This document shows, in pieces, positions 16,623-23,237 of a stretch of DNA of 64,000 nucleotides (position 1 is its first letter; each line of letters begins with the position of its first letter). Below the pieces are notes generated by a model. That model did not search any database. It saw only the letters and a list, made by a program, of their open reading frames with translations, and was not told where the DNA came from. The stretch is from Verrucomicrobiaceae bacterium (lineage in GTDB: Bacteria; Verrucomicrobiota; Verrucomicrobiia; Verrucomicrobiales; Verrucomicrobiaceae), in NCBI GenBank assembly GCA_015075365.1, contig JABTUN010000002.1:868001-932000 (forward strand), given 5' to 3'. A program made the position numbers and the translations under genes.

Positions 16623-18341
16623 ATGTTCGAGTCCATTCGTCGGGCCAAACTCCAGCGCCAGGGGCTCTCCTGCGGTAAAACCCGCCGGAAGCACCAAGAA
16701 GGCGACCTGCTGGACGAGTTGCGCACCCACCCGGGAGCCTCCATCGGCATCTATGTCCTGTTCTTTATCGGGCTCGCGATTCTCCTGCGCATCGGCGCGA
16801 GCGTGGCGGCGGGCATCCCGCCGCCGGATTTCCTCGACTGGCTGAGCGTCGGCGCCATCGGCACGGCGCTGGTGGTCCATCAGCGTGTGGCACTGGCCCG
16901 TGAGATGGAGGAGAACACCACGCTGATGCTGGTGCTGGGCACGCTGGCGCTGCATCTGGCGCTGGTGGCGTGGCTGATGGATTTTGGTGGCAAACAGGGC
17001 TGGCCGCCCGCGCTGCTGGTGATGGCCTCGCCGCACGCCTTCGCGCCGCTGGTGCTGTCCGTGATGCTGGGGCGAAAAATAGGGCTGTTCGGAGCCATTT
17101 ACTCGACCTTGCTCGGTGCCATGATTTTTGGGGGCGTGGTCAATCCCGTCACCTACCTGGCCACCTCCGCGCTGATCGGCTTTCTGGTCATTTTGTTCAC
17201 CAACCGGGTGCGCAAGCGCAACCGCCTCTTCACCGCCGGGCTGTGGGCGGGCGTTGTGGCCGCGGCGTTCTCCTTTCTCCTGCATGAGGCCTCCGGGCTG
17301 GCTGAGACGGTGAAGCTGGGGCGCATGCTGGGCATCCCCTTCGGCATGGGTGTGATCACGGGCATGATCGTGGGCGGCCTGCTGCCGGTGTTTGAGTCCG
17401 CTTTTGGTGTGACGACGGAAGTATCGTGGCTGGAGCTCTCCGACCTCAACCACCCGCTCATGCGCCGCCTTTCCATCGAGGCACCCGGGACTTATCACCA
17501 CAGCCTCGTGGTGGCCAGTCTTTCAGAGGCCGCGGCGGAGGCCATCGGAGCCGGTGCCACGATGTGCCGCGTGTGCTCCTACTTTCACGACATCGGCAAG
17601 CTCAGCAAACCGGAGTACTTCATCGAGAACATGGACCCGTCGGCCAATCCGCACGAGGACCTCACCGCGCGCATGAGCGCGCTGGTCATCATCGCGCATG
17701 TGAAGGACGGCGTCGATATCGCCATCAAGCACAACCTCAACTGCCGCATCATCGATGTGATCGAGCAGCATCACGGCACCTCGCTGGCCTGGTATTTCTA
17801 CCGCCAGGCGCTCGAGCAAAAGGAGGAGATGCTGCGCCTCGTCGAACTGGACAAGGCCAAGGAGGACGACGTGCCGCAGGTGAGCGAGGAGGTCTTCCGC
17901 TATCCGGGGCCTCGACCGCAGTTCAAAGAATCCGCCATCATCTCCCTGGCGGACGCCGTGGAGAGCGCCTCCCGCACGCTCGAAAAACCCAACGCATCCC
18001 GGATCGAAACCCTCGTTGATGAAATCGTGCAGGCGCGCATGCTCGACGGCCAGCTTGACGAGTGTGATCTGACCATTGCGGAGCTCGCCCGCGTGAAGGC
18101 CAGCTTCTGCAAGACGCTGCTCAGCATGATGCACGGCCGCATCAAGTATCAGAAGGCCGTGGAGGCACCGCCCACCAGCTTCATCGCCCGTGACGAGCCC
18201 AAGCCCCTGCTCGCCGGCCCAGCGGAGCCTCCGACGACGGCGTCGATGAAGATCGTCGAAGCCTCCTTCGCCGGACCGGAGGCGGAGGCGAAGGTCAAAA
18301 AGCGCGCCAGCCGCAAAACACCGCCCGCCTCTGCCGCCTGA
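16623..18341 (+). CDS. PgpH-like membrane HD phosphohydrolase lacking the extracellular domain
   Basis: The 572-residue protein has about six to seven membrane helices between residues 38 and 265. The cytoplasmic HDIG-type domain follows: 'APGTYHHSLVVASLSEAAAE' (His292/293), 'YFHDIGKLSKPEYF' (His322-Asp323), 'IAHVKDGVDIAIKHNL' and 'VIEQHHGTSLAWYFY'. This matches PgpH (7TMR-HD), which degrades cyclic di-AMP. Canonical members carry a large extracytoplasmic 7TMR-HDED domain before the helices. Here only about 38 residues precede the first helix, so that sensor is absent. ybeY overlaps its stop by one base (TGATG), the usual pgpH-ybeY pairing. Cyclic di-AMP specificity is inferred. Confidence 0.85.
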   Translation: MFESIRRAKLQRQGLSCGKTRRKHQEGDLLDELRTHPGASIGIYVLFFIGLAILLRIGASVAAGIPPPDFLDWLSVGAIGTALVVHQRVALAREMEENTTLMLVLGTLALHLALVAWLMDFGGKQGWPPALLVMASPHAFAPLVLSVMLGRKIGLFGAIYSTLLGAMIFGGVVNPVTYLATSALIGFLVILFTNRVRKRNRLFTAGLWAGVVAAAFSFLLHEASGLAETVKLGRMLGIPFGMGVITGMIVGGLLPVFESAFGVTTEVSWLELSDLNHPLMRRLSIEAPGTYHHSLVVASLSEAAAEAIGAGATMCRVCSYFHDIGKLSKPEYFIENMDPSANPHEDLTARMSALVIIAHVKDGVDIAIKHNLNCRIIDVIEQHHGTSLAWYFYRQALEQKEEMLRLVELDKAKEDDVPQVSEEVFRYPGPRPQFKESAIISLADAVESASRTLEKPNASRIETLVDEIVQARMLDGQLDECDLTIAELARVKASFCKTLLSMMHGRIKYQKAVEAPPTSFIARDEPKPLLAGPAEPPTTASMKIVEASFAGPEAEAKVKKRASRKTPPASAA

Positions 18342-18796
18342 TGCTTCAGACCGCCTCCATCGGCATCTTCAACCGGCAAAAGGCACGCAAGGTGCCGCTG
18401 CCCTGGCTGCGCAGACTGGCCAAGGCGGCGCTTCCGCTCTGCCTGGAGGCGGCCAAACCCGGCCCGTTGTGCGTGCTCACCCGGCTGGAGGAGATCGAGA
18501 TCAGCCTCATCACCGACAAGGAGATCGCGCGCGTGCATGGCGAGTTTCTCAACGACCCCACGCCAACGGACGTGATCACCTTCCACCATGGCGAGATCCT
18601 GATCAGCGCCGACACCGCCGCGCGCCAGGCGCGTGAAAACAAACAGCCGTTTCACCACGAAACCGGCCTCTACATCATCCACGGCATGCTCCACCTCGCC
18701 GGCTGGGACGACCATGACCGCAAGGAGGCACGCCAGATGGCCCGGGTGCAGCAAGGCATCCTCGACGAGATCCTGAAGCAGCGCCCCGCGCGTTGA
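18341..18796 (+). CDS. ybeY: rRNA maturation endoribonuclease YbeY
   Basis: The 151-residue metalloprotein carries the family zinc motif H-x3-H-x5-H in 'HGMLHLAGWDDHD' (about residues 120-132), preceded by 'NDPTPTDVITFHHGEILIS'. YbeY is a single-strand endoribonuclease needed for 16S rRNA 3'-end processing and ribosome quality control. The ATG overlaps the upstream TGA, so translation is coupled to the PgpH-like gene. The length is normal for the family. Confidence 0.95.
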   Translation: MLQTASIGIFNRQKARKVPLPWLRRLAKAALPLCLEAAKPGPLCVLTRLEEIEISLITDKEIARVHGEFLNDPTPTDVITFHHGEILISADTAARQARENKQPFHHETGLYIIHGMLHLAGWDDHDRKEARQMARVQQGILDEILKQRPAR

Positions 18797-18813
18797 CAGA
18801 GCTGCCCGGCCTG

Positions 18814-19014
18814 CTATCCGCCCGCCGTGATCTGCACCACCTCGATCACGTCGCCCTCCGCCAGGGTGGCGCTGTCGAGTTCACGAGGGAGCAGCGCCGT
18901 CTGGTTTTTCTCCACGACCACGGGTTTGCCAGCCAGCCCGAGGGACTCCAGCAGAGAGCGGACGGACACCGGGCCGTCGAGCGCGCGTTTTTCGCCATTC
19001 AGAAGGATTTGCAT
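18814..19014 (-). CDS. thiS: sulfur carrier protein ThiS
   Basis: The 66-residue ubiquitin-like protein begins MQILLNGEKRALDGPVSVRS and ends in the obligatory Gly-Gly (VVQITAGG). The C-terminal Gly is adenylated and thiocarboxylated, and the sulfur is then passed to thiazole synthase in thiamine synthesis. The 'VVVEKNQTALLPRELDSATL' segment matches ThiS. It stands alone here; thiG is not in the window, and thiC and thiH are at other loci. The downstream gene on the opposite strand (ybeY) is convergent. No TPP riboswitch is visible upstream. Confidence 0.93.
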   Translation of the reverse strand: MQILLNGEKRALDGPVSVRSLLESLGLAGKPVVVEKNQTALLPRELDSATLAEGDVIEVVQITAGG

Positions 19015-19046
19015 GCTTACCGGTCATGGTTGGGCAGGACGCCTCG

Positions 19047-19106
19047 CGGGTCAAGCCGCCGCCCTTTTCTCCTGCATCCCGGGCGGCCGCCTGCCGGCTT
19101 GACCCG
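19047..19106. repeat. 12-bp perfect inverted repeat between thiS and an acetyltransferase
   Basis: The arms CGGGTCAAGCCG (19047-19058) and CGGCTTGACCCG (19095-19106) are exact complements, separated by 36 bp that contain a second small palindrome (GGCGGCCGCC). The element lies between divergent thiS and the GNAT gene, so it would form a hairpin in either 5' leader. No U-tract follows, so it is not a standard terminator. A regulatory hairpin or repeat relic is possible. Confidence 0.6.
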
Positions 19107-19140
19107 GTGGCCCCGCTCGCGAAATCACCCGTTCCGCCTC

Positions 19141-19731
19141 ATGTCCCTGGTCCTCCAAAACTTTCACGGCCACGCCCTGCTGCCACATCTCGACGCCCTG
19201 GGCTCGCTGCGCATCCGGGTGTTTCGCGAGTACCCTTACTTATATGACGGCAGCCTGGAGTATGAACGCGAATACCTGCGCATCTACACTAGCAGCACCC
19301 GCAGCCTGGTCGTGCTGGTTTTTGACGGGAAATCCGTCGTCGGGGCCACCACCTGCCTGCCGATAAGTGACGAGGGACCGGAGTTCCAGCAGGCGTTCAC
19401 CAATGCGGGCGGCTACGACCTCGGCGACATCTGCTATTTTGGAGAATCCATCTTGCTGCCGGAGTATCGGGGGCAAGGTGTGGGAAAAGAGTTCTTTGCC
19501 CGGCGGGAGGCCCACGCACGCCAGATCGGCTGCCACATGGCCGCCTTCTGCGCGGTGGACCGCCCTGCGGACCACCCGCTCCGCCCGGCCAGTTACCGTC
19601 CGCTGGATGACTTCTGGCAGGCGCAGGGATACACCCGCCACCCAGAACTCCAGGCCACCTTCGTCTGGAAGGAGATTGGCGAGGAGGCTGAGTCCCCTAA
19701 AAAGCTGACCTTCTGGCTCAAGCGTCTGTGA
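19141..19731 (+). CDS. GNAT-family N-acetyltransferase
   Basis: The 196-residue protein shows the acetyl-CoA pyrophosphate loop of GNAT enzymes in 'ESILLPEYRGQGVGKEFFAR' (RGQGVG, about residues 115-121). The preceding beta-strands include 'LVVLVFDGKSVVGATTCLP', and a final strand 'ATFVWKEI' follows. Substrate unknown. ATG 19141 was chosen because upstream in-frame residues are antisense to thiS and low complexity. It converges on a second GNAT gene, but the two are dissimilar in sequence. Confidence 0.85.
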   Translation: MSLVLQNFHGHALLPHLDALGSLRIRVFREYPYLYDGSLEYEREYLRIYTSSTRSLVVLVFDGKSVVGATTCLPISDEGPEFQQAFTNAGGYDLGDICYFGESILLPEYRGQGVGKEFFARREAHARQIGCHMAAFCAVDRPADHPLRPASYRPLDDFWQAQGYTRHPELQATFVWKEIGEEAESPKKLTFWLKRL

Positions 19732-19758
19732 CCCGCCCAGCCGCGCGCCATGCCGGAG

Positions 19759-20241
19759 TCAGAGCTTCATGGCAAAATGCACCTGGCGCGCCACCTCCTC
19801 GAAGCCGCAGCTTGGGTACAAATGCTGGCCGATGGCATTGGATGCCATCGTCTCGATCTGCGCCACCTTCATCCCCTGGTCCCGCATGTAATCAATCGCA
19901 TGGACGATCAAACGACGGCCAAGCCCGAGACCACGGGCCGACTCAACGACCGCCAGGTTGGGAATCCGGCCCTTGCCGTTGAGCGGATCGAGCCGCGTGG
20001 TGATGTAGCCGAGGATCTCCCCATCACGCTCCGCCACAAAGCAACCCCCAGGGTTTTGAATGACGTCATCGTCGATGTGATCGGCTTTGCGCGCCTTCCA
20101 GTCCCGCTCATTCCAGATGCCCAGCTTGTCCTCCAGGATCTGGTCGAGGGAAACGCCGCCAAAGGACTGCACGGTGATCTGGCGGAGGGCTGAGAGGTCA
20201 GCGCTGCGGTAAGGGCGGATGGAGACAGGCGAATCAGGCAT
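19759..20241 (-). CDS. GNAT-family N-acetyltransferase (RimI-like)
   Basis: The 160-residue product begins 'MPDSPVSIRPYRSADLSALR', a typical GNAT first strand-helix. It continues with 'GGCFVAERDGEILGYITTRL', 'IPNLAVVESARGLGLGRRLI' (acetyl-CoA loop R-G-x-G-L-G) and 'METMASNAIGQHLYPSCGFE', where the Asn and Tyr are the usual motif-B residues. It may acetylate a protein N-terminus or small amine; substrate unknown. The ATG at 20241 was chosen over one four codons upstream. Confidence 0.85.
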   Translation of the reverse strand: MPDSPVSIRPYRSADLSALRQITVQSFGGVSLDQILEDKLGIWNERDWKARKADHIDDDVIQNPGGCFVAERDGEILGYITTRLDPLNGKGRIPNLAVVESARGLGLGRRLIVHAIDYMRDQGMKVAQIETMASNAIGQHLYPSCGFEEVARQVHFAMKL

Positions 20242-20367
20242 ACAATTGAGCAAAACGTGCCCGGAAAACGTTCTCTGGCCCGCCTATTTGTTCACATCAT
20301 GAACAACTTCGACCAATCGGCCCAGATCCTGCGAACCAGCCCTTCCATGACCCACCAGTGTTCTAGT

Positions 20368-20387
20368 AATTTAAGATTGCTTAAATT
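20368..20387. promoter_or_regulatory. perfect AT palindrome AATTTAAG-ATTG-CTTAAATT upstream of the L,D-transpeptidase
   Basis: Eight-base arms pair exactly around a 4-base loop, 26 bp before the first plausible start of the transpeptidase gene and within a locally AT-rich stretch. This is the location and shape of a dimeric repressor or activator site. No run of T follows to make it a terminator for the divergent acetyltransferase. The cognate regulator is unknown. Confidence 0.5.
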
Positions 20388-20412
20388 CTGGTTCGTATCA
20401 TTCTTCCAACAC

Positions 20413-21282
20413 ATGCAGTCCATTTTCCGAACCAGCATGCCACTCCTGACCAGCCGGGCATTCCGCCTGGTCACTGTCGGCGTGCTCGCACTGCCCCTAA
20501 CCCAGTGCACGAGTGTCAAGAAGGCCGATGTCGTGGTGAGCGTGAAAGAGCAGAAACTGGGGATCTACGAGCAAGGGCAGCTCAAGAAGACCTATGACAT
20601 CTCCACCTCCAAATTTGGCCTCGGTGACAGGCCCGGCAGCAATTGCACACCGCTGGGCCAGCATCAGGTGGTGGCGAAAATCGGCCATGGACTGCCTGCA
20701 GGCGCGGTCCTCAAGAGCCGCCGCTGGAACGGCGAGGTGCTCAAACCCAACGCGCCGGGCCGTGACCCCATCGTGTCGCGCATCCTGTGGCTGAAGGGCA
20801 CGGAAAGCAGCAACCGCCACGCTTTTGGACGTTACATTTACATCCACGGCACTCCGGAGGAGAAAAACCTCGGCAAACCCGCCAGTTATGGCTGTGTGCG
20901 CATGGGAATGAAGGACGTCGTCAATGTCTTCAACCTGGTAAATGTTGGCGCGAAGGTCCTCATCACCAAAGGCGATCTCCCGCGCGGCGAAAAACCCAAG
21001 GAATCCATCTCGGAGGACGGCTCCCCTGCCCTGGATGCTCCTGACGGTTCCAATGGCGACGACAAGGCGCTCCCGATTCAAATTGCCAAGCTGGAGACGG
21101 ATCCTCAGGAGAAGGCGAACGCGGAGAAGAACGAGAAGGAAAAAGCCGGCCCTGCCAAACCTGCTGCCAGCAAGACCGGTTCCACCTCCACCAAATCACG
21201 CACCGCCAACAAGAACACCGGGGCCTCCACGCAGAAGGTAACCAAAAAAGACGGCGGGGCGTCACGCGGCGGCCACGCCTGA
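20413..21282 (+). CDS. L,D-transpeptidase (YkuD/ErfK-type) lipoprotein
   Basis: The 289-residue protein (281 if the ATG at 20437 is used) has a lipoprotein signal ending 'VLALPLTQC'. The YkuD domain follows with 'VVVSVKEQKLGIYEQGQLKK', 'GDRPGSNCTPLGQHQVVAKI', 'YIYIHGTPEEKNLGKPASYG' and the catalytic 'SYGCVRM' motif, giving the HG-x(n)-S-x-G-C-R signature with Cys nucleophile. Such enzymes make 3-3 crosslinks in peptidoglycan or attach proteins to it. The last 75 residues are a Lys/Glu/Ser/Thr-rich low-complexity tail, probably disordered and wall-associated. The start was placed after an AT-rich promoter-like stretch; the frame is open further upstream. Confidence 0.9.
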   Translation: MQSIFRTSMPLLTSRAFRLVTVGVLALPLTQCTSVKKADVVVSVKEQKLGIYEQGQLKKTYDISTSKFGLGDRPGSNCTPLGQHQVVAKIGHGLPAGAVLKSRRWNGEVLKPNAPGRDPIVSRILWLKGTESSNRHAFGRYIYIHGTPEEKNLGKPASYGCVRMGMKDVVNVFNLVNVGAKVLITKGDLPRGEKPKESISEDGSPALDAPDGSNGDDKALPIQIAKLETDPQEKANAEKNEKEKAGPAKPAASKTGSTSTKSRTANKNTGASTQKVTKKDGGASRGGHA

Positions 21283-21357
21283 TCGCAAGTCCCCGGCATT
21301 TCCACGGCACCGGGATTGTCTGCTTGTCTGCCCCCGCCGCTTCGCTACGACTGTGGC

Positions 21358-23175
21358 GTGAGCTACCAAGTTTTCGCCCGCAAATACCGTCCCCAGACCT
21401 TCGATGACGTTCTCGGCCAGGAGCACGTCGTGCGGACGCTGCGCAACGCGATCGCTCAAAAACGACTGGCGCACGCCTACCTCTTCGTCGGACCGCGCGG
21501 CACCGGAAAGACCTCCACCGCGCGCATTTTCGCCAAAGCGCTGTGCGCGAAGGGCGGCCCCACGATTGATTTCGATCCGAATGACGAGCTGAGCATCGAG
21601 ATCGCCGAAGGGCGCTGCATGGACGTGCTGGAGATCGACGGTGCCAGCAACAACGGCGTCGAGCAGGTGCGCGAGCTGCGAGACAACGTCAAATTCGCCC
21701 CGGCGCGCTGCCCCTTCAAAATCTATTACATCGACGAGGTCCACATGCTGACCGCCGGTGCCTTCAATGCGCTGCTCAAGACCCTGGAGGAGCCGCCGCC
21801 GCATGTGAAATTCATCTTCGCCACCACGGAGGCGAACAAGATCCTCCCCACCATCATCAGCCGCTGCCAGCGCTTTGACCTGCGCCGCATCCCGAACGCC
21901 ATCATCGCCAAGCACCTCCTCCACATCGCCGAGCTGGAGAAGGTGAAGCTGGACGAAAAGGCCGCCTACGCCATCGGCAAGGGCGCGGAGGGCGGCATGC
22001 GTGACGCTCAGTCGATGCTCGACCAGCTCGTGGCCTTCTGCGGCGCGCACATCACGGAGCAAGATGTGCTCGACGTCTTCGGTTTCACCGCCGGTGAGGC
22101 CGTGGCAAACCTTGCCCGTCACATCCTGGAAAGCGACACCGTCAGCGCCCTGCGCGCGCTGCATGATCAAAGCGAGGCGGGAAAGGACCTTTCGCGCCTG
22201 CTGGCCGATCTCATCCAGCATTTCCGCACCCTGCTTGTCCAGCAGGCCGATCCTGAGGCTGCGGGCGAGGATCTGAGTCCCGAACTCATCGCTGAAGTCG
22301 CGCACCAGGCGCAGATGGCCGCCACGGAGCAGCTCCTGCGTGTCGTCGATGGCCTCGCCGATGTCGATGCGCGCATGCGTTGGGCCAGCAACAAACGCCT
22401 GCACTTCGAGCTCGGCGTCATCGCCGCCGTGCAGAGCCTCAACGAAGTCTCCATCAGCGATGTGATCGAGGCCCTCGACGGCGGCAATGCTTCCCCCGTC
22501 GTCCATCGTCCTGCCGCCCGCCCCCAGCCTGCCGCGCGGCCTCCCCTCACCGTCCCCGCTCCACGCGCGGCACCATCTTATACTCCTGCTCCTGCGCAGC
22601 CCTCTTCTCCTGCTCCGGCTCCTCCCCCCTCGCCCGCTCCAGAACCGGCTGTCATCCGCGAAACGCCTCCTGCTGTAGGCGAACCCGCGGACTACAACAC
22701 CGTTGACCTTTGGCAGCAGTTCGTCGTTACCGTCCGGGAGCGGCGTCAGCTCATCGCCCCGTGGGTTGAGGTGGCCTCTCTGCTCGGCATCCAGCGCAAC
22801 GTTCTGAAGATCGGCTTCCCCCCGGGCGAGAGTTTCGCCCGCGACAGCCTCATGCGTCCGGCGCAGGTCAGTTTCCTTGAAGGAATCGCCCAGGAACTCA
22901 CCGGCCAGGCGATGAAGCTGGAGATGGTGCTCGACGCCAGCCTCAAAGCACCCGAATTCTCCGAAATGGGCCTCGGCCTGCTCGACGAGCCGCCTCCCGC
23001 GCCACCCAAGCCGGAACCGAAACCCGCACTGAAACCGGAGCCGAAGGTGGAGCCCCCCCAGGCCGTCGAGTCCCCCGCCCAGCCGCCCCAGCAGGCCGTG
23101 GACGACAGCTTCTACCAGGATCCGCTCATCCAGAAGGCCATCGAGAAATTCAAAGCACGCCTCGTCACCGCCTGA
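21358..23175 (+). CDS. dnaX: DNA polymerase III subunit gamma/tau
   Basis: The 605-residue clamp-loader ATPase starts at a GTG (VSYQVFARKYRPQTFDDVLG). Walker A is 'GPRGTGKTSTAR', Walker B/DExH 'IYYIDEVHML', sensor 1 'FIFATTEANKILPTIISRCQ', the SRC motif is present, and sensor 2 is 'GMRDAQSMLDQ'. The C-terminal half has a long Pro/Ala/Glu-rich linker and a tau-like tail. The zinc module between Walker A and B normally has four Cys; here 'LCAKGGPTIDFDPNDELSI' keeps at most one, so zinc binding is probably lost. It loads the beta clamp and couples the polymerase to the helicase. The GTG was chosen because family proteins begin at this strand. Confidence 0.95.
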   Translation: MSYQVFARKYRPQTFDDVLGQEHVVRTLRNAIAQKRLAHAYLFVGPRGTGKTSTARIFAKALCAKGGPTIDFDPNDELSIEIAEGRCMDVLEIDGASNNGVEQVRELRDNVKFAPARCPFKIYYIDEVHMLTAGAFNALLKTLEEPPPHVKFIFATTEANKILPTIISRCQRFDLRRIPNAIIAKHLLHIAELEKVKLDEKAAYAIGKGAEGGMRDAQSMLDQLVAFCGAHITEQDVLDVFGFTAGEAVANLARHILESDTVSALRALHDQSEAGKDLSRLLADLIQHFRTLLVQQADPEAAGEDLSPELIAEVAHQAQMAATEQLLRVVDGLADVDARMRWASNKRLHFELGVIAAVQSLNEVSISDVIEALDGGNASPVVHRPAARPQPAARPPLTVPAPRAAPSYTPAPAQPSSPAPAPPPSPAPEPAVIRETPPAVGEPADYNTVDLWQQFVVTVRERRQLIAPWVEVASLLGIQRNVLKIGFPPGESFARDSLMRPAQVSFLEGIAQELTGQAMKLEMVLDASLKAPEFSEMGLGLLDEPPPAPPKPEPKPALKPEPKVEPPQAVESPAQPPQQAVDDSFYQDPLIQKAIEKFKARLVTA

Positions 23176-23237
23176 GGTTCCCTTGACCTCCTCTCGCCGC
23201 CCCGGTGGCTTCATTCCCGTCCCTCTCCCCCCACACC

